Below, one piece after another: positions 24,262-32,977 of a stretch of DNA of 64,000 nt (positions are counted from its first letter, which is position 1; every line of letters begins with the position of its first letter). A model generated the notes under the pieces. The model saw only the letters and a program-made list of their open reading frames with translations. It ran no database searches and was not told the DNA's origin. Source of the stretch: Spirosoma profusum (lineage in GTDB: Bacteria; Bacteroidota; Bacteroidia; Cytophagales; Spirosomataceae); assembly GCF_014699005.1 (NCBI RefSeq), contig NZ_JACWZY010000003.1:310001-374000 (forward strand), given 5' to 3'. A program made the translations under genes and the position numbers.

Positions 24262-24286
24262 CACAATGTCTGGAGTGCACATTGTG
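24262..24286. promoter_or_regulatory. 8-bp palindrome upstream of the hemerythrin gene
   Basis: CACAATGT (24262-24269) and ACATTGTG (24279-24286), spacer nine bases, about 100 bases before the hemerythrin ATG within a 438-base divergent region that otherwise shows no gene. Function unknown. Confidence 0.4.
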
Positions 24287-24604
24287 AGCAGCGTTGCGTT
24301 GCCATAACTTTAGATCTTGACGTGTGTTCTGTTCGTATTTGTGTTTGACAATGCAAAGGTGGCTGGTGCCTCGACTAGTTTCAACGACCAATGTTTTAGA
24401 GTGACAGAAGCTACGTATCAACCGTAAAAAGTGACCACTGATCCGTAGGTCCACTATTTTTGCGTGAAGAGTTGTTTGGCCCAGACAGGAGTGAGACGTA
24501 CTAATTAAACGTAGTCGCGTGGTTCAGTCCCTCAACGTAGTGAACGTAGTAGGCTCATGCGTTTTCGTGCTTTAGCAGGCACCGACATTCACCACGTAAC
24601 GCTC

Positions 24605-25444
24605 ATGTTTCTGTTCAGCAAGCGAATATATTTACTTATTATAATTTGCGTAATTGGCCTGATTGTCAATGTTCAGGCGCAGAGAAAGTCTGTTAAATTT
24701 AAAGTCATCGGATTTTATACAGCGCAGAATGACAGAGCACACATCAGTTACGTACACGAAGCCAATCGATGGTTTCAGAAGACGGGTGAGCGGTATAATT
24801 TCTATTACGACTCCACTGATAACTGGAATAATCTGAACACCGATTTCTTGAAAAACTATCAGGTTGTTATTTTTCTGGATACTCGCCCCGAAGAACCCGC
24901 GCAGCGAGAAGCGTTTCGAAAATATATGGAGGCCGGGGGAGGCTGGCTAGGCTGTCACTTCGCTGGGTTTGCGCTGACGCCGTCGAAATACCCGCAGAAT
25001 TGGGATTGGTACCACAATGAATTTCTGGGTTCCGGCTCGTATAAAAGCAATACGTGGCGACCTACCTCAGCCATTCTTCGGGTCGAAAATCGAAAACACC
25101 CCGTTATGAAACACATACCCAGTACGTTCGAAACGGCCCCAAACGAGTGGTATCGCTGGACGAATGACTTACGGAAAAACCCAGACATTACCGTCCTCGC
25201 TTCCATCGACTCAACCAGTTTCCCGCTCGGCACCGGCCCGAAACCCCACGAAATCTGGCACAGTGGCGATTATCCAGTAATCTGGACGAACAAAAAATAT
25301 CGGATGCTTTACGTTAATATGGGCCATAACGACATCGATTACGAGGGTAAAACCAACAAGGAACTTTCCTCTACGTTCGAAAGCGATACGCAGAATGAGC
25401 TATTAATCAACGCATTGCTGTGGCTCGGCAGTCGGAAGAAATGA
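24605..25444 (+). CDS. ThuA-domain secreted protein
   Basis: 279 residues. The ATG at 24605 is chosen because it directly precedes a signal peptide (SKRIYLLIIICVIGLIVNVQAQ region); an in-frame ATG at 24557 would add 16 poorly hydrophobic residues. The ThuA (trehalose-utilisation, glutamine-amidotransferase-like) fold is visible in VVIFLDTRPEEPAQREAF, YMEAGGGWLGCHF, HPVMKHIPSTFETAPNEWY and YPVIWTNKKYRMLYVNMGH. A role in sugar metabolism is inferred from the family; the reaction is unknown. A larger ThuA fusion lies at 38668. Confidence 0.86.
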   Translation: MFLFSKRIYLLIIICVIGLIVNVQAQRKSVKFKVIGFYTAQNDRAHISYVHEANRWFQKTGERYNFYYDSTDNWNNLNTDFLKNYQVVIFLDTRPEEPAQREAFRKYMEAGGGWLGCHFAGFALTPSKYPQNWDWYHNEFLGSGSYKSNTWRPTSAILRVENRKHPVMKHIPSTFETAPNEWYRWTNDLRKNPDITVLASIDSTSFPLGTGPKPHEIWHSGDYPVIWTNKKYRMLYVNMGHNDIDYEGKTNKELSSTFESDTQNELLINALLWLGSRKK

Positions 25445-25494
25445 GTAATTATCTAGAGATAGTCCGCGTTTTTCGGAAATGACAAAAAAGGGTG

Positions 25495-25584
25495 TTTTGT
25501 CATGCTGACGAAGGAAGCATCTTAACGTTTCCTTATTTGAGCATTAGGACGCCTTAAGATGCTTCCTTCGTCAGCATGACAAAA
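25495..25584. repeat. Perfect 31-bp inverted repeat, 28-bp spacer, overlapping a gene end
   Basis: Arms at 25495-25525 and 25554-25584 are exact complements with core GTCATGCTGACGAAGGAAGC. The spacer begins CGTTT and contains TTAGGA, as does the element at 42266, so both belong to one family. The right arm provides the stop and last codons of the AraC-type gene. Confidence 0.92.
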
Positions 25585-26585
25585 GTTCGATACGTTACCG
25601 GTGCGGCTCCCGTCCAGCGTTTAAACGCTCGGCTGAAAGCGCTTAACTCATTGTATCCCAGTAAATAGGAAATTTCTTTAAGCGGATATTTTCCAGATTC
25701 CAGATACGTCATGGCCAGCGATTTTCGGATGGAATCGGCCAGTTGCTGATACGTAACGCCCTCATCCTGAAGTTTACGCTGTAGGCTACGGGCGCTGGTG
25801 TTGAAATTAGCCGCCATTCCTTCCAGCGTTGGAATTCCCAGATACGCGTTCGTAATCAGGTAGTTGCCGATACGTTCTTTCAGCGTCGGCTCTGCATTGA
25901 CTGGATTGCTCAACGCCGTTGCCTGCTGTACCAAAAATTGTTGTACATCATAATTAGCCGTCAGAATCGGTACGTCCCAATTATGTCCGGCAAATGTCAG
26001 ACTATACGTACCGTCGGTTTGGGTAGGAGAACAACGTAGCACTCGGGTATATTCCAATTCATTTTCTGCTGCGTATGGTAGAAAAATCGCTTCCGGCTTC
26101 AGTTTGCTCAGCATCAACCCATTGACTTCGTGTAGCACGAACACCATCGCCAAATCAAGCATCTGCCGCAGGGCAAAAGGAGCTTCATCCGCCCGGTCGA
26201 GGTAGGGAATGAACCGAACCGTAAACGTATCGTGGCTTTTCGATACGTCCATATCGAACAGATTGGTCAATAGCGGAATAAAGTCTGCCGCTTGCGTGAG
26301 CGCGTCGCCTACAGTCTGACTATTCTGAACGATCTGCCCTACAATTCCGAGTGCCGCCAGTTGCAGCGATTCGCCAAAATGCAAGCCGAAAAGGGCGTCG
26401 TTGCTGAGCTGGCTGGCATTCAGCCACAGATTATTGAACTGCTGGGGTGTAATGATAAAACCGCTACGTTGTTTAATTCCCTCCCAATCGATCCCAGAAA
26501 GCTGACAAAGCTGCTCCGGTGAAAGGTCGCGCTGGGCGGCATAGCTCAGCAACGTACCGACAAAGCGTACTTGAAAATCGTCCAT
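25554..26585 (-). CDS. AraC-family transcriptional regulator (OruR/Arabinose_bd type)
   Basis: 343 residues. The N-terminal ~200 residues match the ligand-binding layout of this AraC subgroup (QLCQLSGIDWEGIKQRSGFI, FGLHFGESLQLAALGIVGQI). The C-terminal HTH pair covers about 235-335, with GIPTLEGMAANFNTSARSLQ and PLKEISYLLGYNELSAFSRA then FKRWTGAAP. The last nine codons, reading FVMLTKEAS, and the stop are encoded by the right arm of the intergenic inverted repeat, so the natural C-terminus was probably altered by the repeat. It is divergent from the NTF2-like gene at 26737, its likely target. Confidence 0.9.
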   Translation of the reverse strand: MDDFQVRFVGTLLSYAAQRDLSPEQLCQLSGIDWEGIKQRSGFIITPQQFNNLWLNASQLSNDALFGLHFGESLQLAALGIVGQIVQNSQTVGDALTQAADFIPLLTNLFDMDVSKSHDTFTVRFIPYLDRADEAPFALRQMLDLAMVFVLHEVNGLMLSKLKPEAIFLPYAAENELEYTRVLRCSPTQTDGTYSLTFAGHNWDVPILTANYDVQQFLVQQATALSNPVNAEPTLKERIGNYLITNAYLGIPTLEGMAANFNTSARSLQRKLQDEGVTYQQLADSIRKSLAMTYLESGKYPLKEISYLLGYNELSAFSRAFKRWTGAAPVTYRTFVMLTKEAS

Positions 26586-26694
26586 GACAGAAGTTTTTGC
26601 GAAGGTAAACGGAATAAACTACCCGCGTCATAAGCTGGCGTGAAATGGTAAGTGATTGGCGGATTGAGGTAAGCCCTCTCCCAATTGTCAGCTC

Positions 26695-26702
26695 TAGTTT
26701 TG
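26695..26702 (+). promoter_or_regulatory. Possible -7 element for the NTF2-like gene
   Basis: TAGTTTTG matches TANNTTTG, 35 bases before the ATG at 26737, inside the 151-base divergent region with the AraC gene. No well-spaced TTTG -33 element is visible, so activation by the AraC regulator is possible. Confidence 0.35.
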
Positions 26703-26736
26703 CATCAGTCAAACACTGATAATCAATTGAAACGCC

Positions 26737-27279
26737 ATGAAAAATCACTCAGTTACTACGTTGTTTTCGGCTCTTTCCGTATCGATTCTACTCGTAGCCA
26801 CTACGTGCGCAAAAGCACAAACCAGTCTTACCGCAATGTCAAATAAAACCAGTTTATCAACCATGAATGCATCTGACGTACTAATCGACCAACCTGCTCA
26901 AGTTATCAAAACCTTCCTGACCGCCGTGCAAAAGGGCGACCACCCGACCGCGAAAGCATTGATTGATCCGAATATTCAATGGAACCAGCCGGGGACAAAT
27001 CGCTTCTCAGGACTCAAAAAGTCGAGCGACGCGGTCGTACATATGGTGGGCGGCATGATTCAGGCGTCGTCGCAGACGTTGAGCCTGGCTGATATAAAAC
27101 AACTGACTGTCAATGGTAATAAAGTGGCCTGCCTGGTTCGGTGGAAAGCCGTGATGCCCGGTGGTGGTGTGCTGGATGTTCACAACATCGATGTGTACAC
27201 CGTCGAAAAGGGTAAAATCGTGGAAGCGATGATTTACTCGGAAGACATCGCCCAGGAAGATGAGTTTTGGGGGAAATAA
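26737..27279 (+). CDS. Secreted NTF2-like (SnoaL-type) protein
   Basis: 180 residues. Signal peptide at about 1-28 (TLFSALSVSILLVATTCAKA), then an NTF2-like/SnoaL alpha+beta cone domain: QVIKTFLTAVQKGDHPTAKAL, IDPNIQWNQPGTNRFSG, and GGVLDVHNIDVYTVEKGKIV. Family members act as isomerases, hydrolases or ligand carriers; no catalytic residues can be assigned here. Transcribed away from an AraC-type regulator across 151 bases, which suggests inducible expression. Confidence 0.82.
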   Translation: MKNHSVTTLFSALSVSILLVATTCAKAQTSLTAMSNKTSLSTMNASDVLIDQPAQVIKTFLTAVQKGDHPTAKALIDPNIQWNQPGTNRFSGLKKSSDAVVHMVGGMIQASSQTLSLADIKQLTVNGNKVACLVRWKAVMPGGGVLDVHNIDVYTVEKGKIVEAMIYSEDIAQEDEFWGK

Positions 27280-27318
27280 ATCGCTCAGTACATCCCATAG
27301 GCTGACTAGTTATGAATA

Positions 27319-27357
27319 CGTTTTGTCATTCTGAGGAACGAAGAATGACAAAAAACG
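27319..27357. repeat. Short palindrome of the GTCATTCTGA type
   Basis: CGTTTTGTCATTCT and a near-complement AGAATGACAAAAAACG around a ten-base loop containing GAGGAACGAAG. It looks like a minimal member of the same family as the elements at 25495 and 42266. Confidence 0.75.
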
Positions 27358-27370
27358 CGACCCCAGAGAA

Positions 27371-27411
27371 CAGCAAAGCCTCTGATTCAAGTTGAATCAG
27401 AGGCTTTGCTG
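27371..27411. terminator. Bidirectional terminator between NTF2-like and susD genes
   Basis: A 41-base near-complete palindrome: 20-bp arms (27371-27390 and 27392-27411) around a single central base, followed by TTTTG. It lies between convergent genes, 16 bases from the susD stop. Confidence 0.8.
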
Positions 27412-27427
27412 TTTTGCTACGTTCAAC

Positions 27428-29200
27428 TTACCAACCCGTGTTTTGCGTCAGTTTCGGATTTGTAATAATGTCGCCGGTTGGAATGGGGTAATAGTAATTT
27501 TTATCGGTGAATTTCCGGGGAATGTTATTCAGCCATGTAAGTTCACCGGACGTATCACCGGCCAGAAGCTGCGAATTGGGTTTGCCGCCAACTGTAGGCG
27601 AAACATCTACGTACGTAACACCGGCGGGACGGTTGGCGGGCAAAGTGTTTTTATAAAACGCTACGTCCAGAATACCATCTTCGTTCAAATCCATCGGTGT
27701 ATTCAGTTCAGGAACGTACATGCCGTTCCATTCCATCTGCATCAGTTCACCCCGTTTCCACCGGACGATGTCGTCGAAACGGAAACCTTCCAGACACAAT
27801 TCAATACCCCGTTCCCGACGTACTTCCAGAATGACCGCACTGTTGATACCCGGAAAATATTTTGATTGCAGATATGGGTCGATAACTACGGGTTTGGCGG
27901 TCAGGCCACCCGTGATACCCGCCCGTTTACGTAACGCGCCGATGGTTAGCGCCCAATCCGCATCGGTAAGCGTATTCAGTTCGGCCTTTGCTTCGGCATA
28001 ATTCAATAAAACCTCGGCGTAGCGGAAAATGCTGACGGAGTTGATGTTCAAGTCGCGGGTATCGTAATACATATCGTCCAGCGTCCACTTGATGGGCATG
28101 TAGCCCGTGTACGTGTACGAGAAAAGCGGAGGAGAAGCAACCAGAACACCATTGTTTGTTCGTTTATAATCGCCAACGCGAATGGTTTGCTGAAGCCGTT
28201 TATCGCGGTTTTTCACCTCATCCTTAAACAACATGGTTTTGTAGGCTGGATTGTTCGTATAGGGCGTACCGTCGATGTTCAGATAGGTATTTATGAACGT
28301 TCGGATAAAACTGGCCTTATCGCCATACGTACCGCTCGTCCAGTACCAGTTGCCATCGTTCAGGTTGTTCAAGGCGAGGTCACAAACCGCCGAAAGCATC
28401 ACTTCTGTTGCGACTGGCGCACCATTAATAAACACCTGACGATACGATTTATCCGTTCCGGCACCGTCGTTCAGTTTATAACCGCCTTCGTCCATCACCT
28501 TTTTTGCAGCTACAGCAGCCTGATTCAACAGATTTTCTACCGAACCCTGCAAGCCTAAGTTGGTGTGGTATTTCCGGAACGTACCTTCGTGCAGACACAC
28601 CCGCGATTTGAAGGCGTATGCTACGTATTTGGTCACCAAACTGCGCGTAGGTTCACTGGCCGACGTAATGTTCTGGCTGGCGTAATCCAGATCGGCAATC
28701 ACCGAATCCATCACCACCGTGCGGGAATCGCGGGGTTTAAAGAGCAGGTCGGTTTCTGTTACGTCGATGGCTTTGCCAATCCACGGTACGTCGCCAAACC
28801 GTTTTACCTTCGCGAAATAAAACCAGGCTCTGAAAAACCGGGCAATCCCGAGGTAGTTTTTCCGGACGGCCACCGGCACGCGGGGATCATTACAATTCTG
28901 AATGAAATAGTTAATGTTCCGTAAATCAGTCCAGGTCCAGTCGGTACTTACCTGAGGGCTGTAGTTGCCCTCGGTGATAAACGGCGGGGTATCCTTACGG
29001 GCCAGGTAATCGGACATGGCATCGGCCCGGTGCAGGTTTTTGCCGTTGAACATCGTGTAAAACGAGTTCGTATACAGCACCAGACCACTTTCATTGCTAA
29101 ATATGGGGCCTTTAGACGTAGTAGCTTCCGGAAGCTCCTCCAGATCGCAGCTTGTGAAGAATACGGTGGTGAGCAGGATAAGAATATACTTCAGTTTCAT
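27428..29200 (-). CDS. SusD/RagB-family outer-membrane lipoprotein
   Basis: 590 residues. Lipoprotein signal with Cys18 in FFTSCDLEELP. SusD helices are seen in GIARFFRAWFYFAKVKRFGDVPW, SVIADLDYASQNI and FRYAEVLLNYAEAKAELN, and the usual C-terminal RRERGIELCLEGFRFDDIVRW element (split here as RRERGIELCLEG and FRFDDIVRWKRG). It forms the substrate-binding lid over the adjacent SusC channel at the cell surface. The susC stop is 20 bases upstream, so they are co-transcribed. The ligand is unknown; no glycoside hydrolase gene adjoins. Confidence 0.95.
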   Translation of the reverse strand: MKLKYILILLTTVFFTSCDLEELPEATTSKGPIFSNESGLVLYTNSFYTMFNGKNLHRADAMSDYLARKDTPPFITEGNYSPQVSTDWTWTDLRNINYFIQNCNDPRVPVAVRKNYLGIARFFRAWFYFAKVKRFGDVPWIGKAIDVTETDLLFKPRDSRTVVMDSVIADLDYASQNITSASEPTRSLVTKYVAYAFKSRVCLHEGTFRKYHTNLGLQGSVENLLNQAAVAAKKVMDEGGYKLNDGAGTDKSYRQVFINGAPVATEVMLSAVCDLALNNLNDGNWYWTSGTYGDKASFIRTFINTYLNIDGTPYTNNPAYKTMLFKDEVKNRDKRLQQTIRVGDYKRTNNGVLVASPPLFSYTYTGYMPIKWTLDDMYYDTRDLNINSVSIFRYAEVLLNYAEAKAELNTLTDADWALTIGALRKRAGITGGLTAKPVVIDPYLQSKYFPGINSAVILEVRRERGIELCLEGFRFDDIVRWKRGELMQMEWNGMYVPELNTPMDLNEDGILDVAFYKNTLPANRPAGVTYVDVSPTVGGKPNSQLLAGDTSGELTWLNNIPRKFTDKNYYYPIPTGDIITNPKLTQNTGW

Positions 29201-29220
29201 GATTACGATTTTTTGGGTAA

Positions 29221-32200
29221 TTAGAACGTAATGGATAAGCCGCAGGTGATGCTTTTCATCAGAGGATAATTGTAGGCATCTCCAGAATTGCTGTTTGGAT
29301 CAGGATTAAATACCCGGTCAGAAGCAACAGCATTCTCTACGTCGAAATCTTTGGTACGTTTAAGCAGCGGAGACAACGTCCAGACATTCTCGGCTGATAC
29401 GTATACGCGTGCCGCCGACGAACCAATTTTCGATACCAGATTACGGGGCAGATTATAGCCAATCTGAATGTTTTTCAGACGTACATAAGCCACACTTTGC
29501 AGGTATCGAGTCTGGGGCGCAATCAGCGTTCCGTTGGCGTTGCTGGCCAGTCGTGATACGTAGCGTGGGAAATAAGCATCCGTATTTTGCTCCGTCCAGA
29601 TGTTGCCTAGCTGCGCCTTTGGAATACCGCCGTATGGTCGGTTATACTGACCCCAAAACAGGCTCGCTTCGCCACTCGGATACCATTGCTGGCTACCCAC
29701 GCCCTGAAAAAAGGCCGAGAAGAAAAAGTTATTCCAGTCAGCTCCCAGCATGACCCCGTAGGTGTAGCGGGGTGTGGAGTTGCCGATGATAGACCGGTCG
29801 CCGGGATTATCAACCCGACTGGTACCGGGCGTAATGGCACCATCGCCGTTGGTATCCGCAAACTTGATGTCACCCGGAAACCACAGACCGCTGGAGGCCG
29901 TTCGGAACAGATTCTGGTTGGCACTGTTTTTTACATCCTCAGCCGACGTAAAGAAACCAGCGGTCGTATATCCCCAGATTTCGCCTACGCGCTGGCCTTC
30001 GTAATAATCGCTCAGCAGTTTCTGAGGATTATTGTATTTGGTAATGGTAGACGTATAATCAGCGAGAGTGAGCCGAAGATCGAAGTTAAACGGTTTTGAA
30101 CCGAGCGAAAATTTATCCCGATACGTAAGCGCGGCTTCAAACCCTTTGGTTTCCAGATTGGCATAGTTTCCTTTAGGCGCAGTAGCTCCAAAAACGGCAG
30201 GCAGCGTCAAGCCAACCGTAAACATATCCGTTGTGGTGCGGATATAGGCGTCAGCAACGAAATTTAATCGGTTGGAAAGCATGGATAAATCGATACCGAT
30301 GTTCTTGGTTGTGGCCGTTTCCCAGGTAAGCCCTTCCGGTATCACCGTTGGGTTCCGGGTCTGCTGCGGACGCTGCCCGTTCAGAACCATGGATGATTGG
30401 GAGATGTTGAATTGCTCCAGATAGGCGTACGAACCGATGTTGCCATTCCCTAACGAACCATACGACGCTCTGAATTTTAAATCAGAAATAAGCTGATCGG
30501 ACACCTTCCAGAAAGGTTCTTTAGATACCCGCCAGCCAAACGAATAGGACGGGAAAAACGCAAAGCGCTGATTAGCCGGGAATTTGGTTGAACCATCGTA
30601 GCGGCCATTCACTTCGAGCAGGTAACGGTCGCCAAACGAGTAGTTGAGTCGGGCAAAACCGCCCTGAATTTTCCAGCGTTCCCAGCCGCCCGTTGTTGTA
30701 ATCGCCTGTCCAAGCGCCAAACTGATGTCGTTGGCGTCTTCGAAAATCAATCCGTTACGTTGGGCGATGAGTCGTTTGTACGTCGATTGCTCGTAGTTGT
30801 AACCCGCCAGAACCTTTACGTAGTGATTGGTATTGAACGTGTTTTCGTACTCGGTATACAGGTTCGTGGTCATGTAAGCCGTTTCCCGATACGTATCACC
30901 GATATAGTTGGTTGTCGTTCCGACGTAGGCAATGGTACCCGGTTTGATGCTGTACGGCACCGGAACCGCTTTGGCTTTGTCGTTATTGTCGGTTTGCTGA
31001 ATCGTGAAATCGCCCTTGAATCTGAGCTTGTCATTAAAAAAATTAGTGGCAAAGCCAGATGTATTCCGGAATATCCGCTTGTTGTTGTCGATGCCGTTTT
31101 TACCGTAATAAAAGTCACCAACGGTATAAGCCGCCGACGCCGTGAGCGTACCGTCTGGATTCAGCAACGGCGATAATGGGTGACCTTCGTCGGCAATATT
31201 TCGCCAGATACCACCGCCTTCGCCAACGTTCGACGGATTGTGGTAAAACATATCGGAATACTGCGACATGTTGTTGATTCTTAGCCACGGAGCTAACTGA
31301 ATCGACCCTTTTCCCATGAAATTAAATACCCGATAATTGTCGGAATTGTACCGAAACAACCCATTCTGGCCGTAGTAGCGGCCGGTAAGCAAATAGCTGG
31401 CTTTCTCGGTACTGCCCGAAATGCTCAGGTTTTGTTCGTTGGCGAACGTAGTGGGTTTGTACAGCAAATCGTAATAGGCCGTGTTGCCATAATAAACGTA
31501 CTCACCCGTTGTCGGGTCAATTTCAACTTCCGGCAATCCGCCAACCGTTGCCCGTCGCTTTACTTCATTCAGATACGCCTGCGAAAACTTCAGCGTTTTG
31601 TTGGCATTCTGCGGGAACGTACCACCGAAGTTGACGAACGATTCGGCAAACATGGTGGCCCACGTAGCGCCGTCGGTAACTAAATCAGGTTTCGCAATGG
31701 GGCTTTTGAAGGAATAGTTGCTGGAATAATTAACGCTTACTTTGCCCACTGTTGGCGTTTTGGTGGTGATGAGCACAACCCCAAACACCCCTCTGGCTCC
31801 GTAAATCGACGCGGAAGCTGCGTCTTTCAGCAACGTGATGCTGGCGATGTCGTTGGGGTTCAGCAAACTCGGATCGCCTTCTACGTTGTCGATCAGGACC
31901 AACGCGCTGCCGCCCTGACCAATAGACGTAGTACCCCGAATGTTGAATGAAGGTGCCTGATTCGGTTTTCCGTCACCCATTTTTATGTTCAGGTTCGGCA
32001 AAACACCCTGAAGGCCCTGGTTCAGGTTGGTCATGGGGCGGTTATCAAACACCTCGCTGGTAACCATGTCGACAGCGCCGGTCAGGTTGGCTTTTTTCTG
32101 CACACCGTAACCCACAACAATCACTTCGCTGAGTGTTTTCAGATCGGCTTTAAGCGATACGTTGATCGACGACTGATTACCAACCGTAACTTCCTGTGTT

Positions 32201-32793
32201 GTATAACCCACAAATGAGTAGACCAATACGGTTGAGCCATTCGGTACGTTCAGCGAATACTTTCCCTGCGAATCTGTATTGGTACCACGTTGCGTGCCTT
32301 TCATGACAACACTCACGCCGGGTATACCAGCCCCTGTCTCATCGCTTACTGTGCCTGTAACGGTCTGATCAGCAGAATTTTGTGCCGTGGCTGGTTCTGG
32401 AATGAGCAACTGAGAGGTAGGCTCGCCCGACATATTTTTAGGCGACTGCTTGAGGATAATTTGCGCTCCTGCTACGTTGTAGGTCAACTGGAGAGTTGGC
32501 AGAAGTTTATTCAGCACATCGCCAAGTGGCTCACCCTGCGCCTGAAACGTAATCCGGCGGCCTGACTGAATGAGTTGTGGGCTGTACGAAAATTTGACAT
32601 TGACCGACTTTTCGATCATCATCAACACGTTTTTAATCTTCTCGTTACGTACCTGTAGCGTTAGTCGACGGTCGAGTAGTTCCTGAGCATTGGCATCAGT
32701 TGCCCAGGAAATTCCGGCAAAAACAACAGCCATCAGTACTTGTACTAACGACATTTTCAGGTAATGAATTAGGTAAAAGTGATTTTTTCTCAT
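29221..32793 (-). CDS. SusC/RagA TonB-dependent transporter with N-terminal STN domain
   Basis: 1190 residues. Signal peptide near 14-36 (LVQVLMAVVFAGISWATDANA); STN domain at about 42-112 (LTLQVRNEKIKNVLMMIEKS), the part that signals to an anti-sigma factor; carboxypeptidase-regulatory-like domain at about 143-225 (GTVSDETGAGIPGVSVVMKG); TonB plug from about 228 (EVIVVGYGVQKKANLTGAV, ASASIYGARGVFGVVLITT); then the beta-barrel ending in CGLSITF. The STN domain and the FecR/ECF pair just upstream imply ligand-induced trans-envelope regulation. It imports the ligand captured by SusD using TonB energy. Confidence 0.96.
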   Translation of the reverse strand: MRKNHFYLIHYLKMSLVQVLMAVVFAGISWATDANAQELLDRRLTLQVRNEKIKNVLMMIEKSVNVKFSYSPQLIQSGRRITFQAQGEPLGDVLNKLLPTLQLTYNVAGAQIILKQSPKNMSGEPTSQLLIPEPATAQNSADQTVTGTVSDETGAGIPGVSVVMKGTQRGTNTDSQGKYSLNVPNGSTVLVYSFVGYTTQEVTVGNQSSINVSLKADLKTLSEVIVVGYGVQKKANLTGAVDMVTSEVFDNRPMTNLNQGLQGVLPNLNIKMGDGKPNQAPSFNIRGTTSIGQGGSALVLIDNVEGDPSLLNPNDIASITLLKDAASASIYGARGVFGVVLITTKTPTVGKVSVNYSSNYSFKSPIAKPDLVTDGATWATMFAESFVNFGGTFPQNANKTLKFSQAYLNEVKRRATVGGLPEVEIDPTTGEYVYYGNTAYYDLLYKPTTFANEQNLSISGSTEKASYLLTGRYYGQNGLFRYNSDNYRVFNFMGKGSIQLAPWLRINNMSQYSDMFYHNPSNVGEGGGIWRNIADEGHPLSPLLNPDGTLTASAAYTVGDFYYGKNGIDNNKRIFRNTSGFATNFFNDKLRFKGDFTIQQTDNNDKAKAVPVPYSIKPGTIAYVGTTTNYIGDTYRETAYMTTNLYTEYENTFNTNHYVKVLAGYNYEQSTYKRLIAQRNGLIFEDANDISLALGQAITTTGGWERWKIQGGFARLNYSFGDRYLLEVNGRYDGSTKFPANQRFAFFPSYSFGWRVSKEPFWKVSDQLISDLKFRASYGSLGNGNIGSYAYLEQFNISQSSMVLNGQRPQQTRNPTVIPEGLTWETATTKNIGIDLSMLSNRLNFVADAYIRTTTDMFTVGLTLPAVFGATAPKGNYANLETKGFEAALTYRDKFSLGSKPFNFDLRLTLADYTSTITKYNNPQKLLSDYYEGQRVGEIWGYTTAGFFTSAEDVKNSANQNLFRTASSGLWFPGDIKFADTNGDGAITPGTSRVDNPGDRSIIGNSTPRYTYGVMLGADWNNFFFSAFFQGVGSQQWYPSGEASLFWGQYNRPYGGIPKAQLGNIWTEQNTDAYFPRYVSRLASNANGTLIAPQTRYLQSVAYVRLKNIQIGYNLPRNLVSKIGSSAARVYVSAENVWTLSPLLKRTKDFDVENAVASDRVFNPDPNSNSGDAYNYPLMKSITCGLSITF

Positions 32794-32841
32794 ACTGGTG
32801 TACGGTTTATTTGGGTTAAGAAAATCAGGGGAATTACTTCC

Positions 32842-32862
32842 ATACAGTTCTTTAAACTGTAT
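32842..32862. promoter_or_regulatory. Palindrome in the susC leader
   Basis: ATACAGTT-CTTTA-AACTGTAT, a perfect 8+5+8 palindrome about 50 bases upstream of the susC ATG. It may be an operator or an mRNA hairpin in the leader. Confidence 0.45.
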
Positions 32863-32977
32863 TTACGACCATAAAACGAAGGGATCGACAGTCAATAAGT
32901 GTGCAAAAACTAAGGATTGTTTTGACTTGTAAGTTAAGGTTCTGTCATGCAGGTCCAGGAGAAAAACGTGAAATAGG

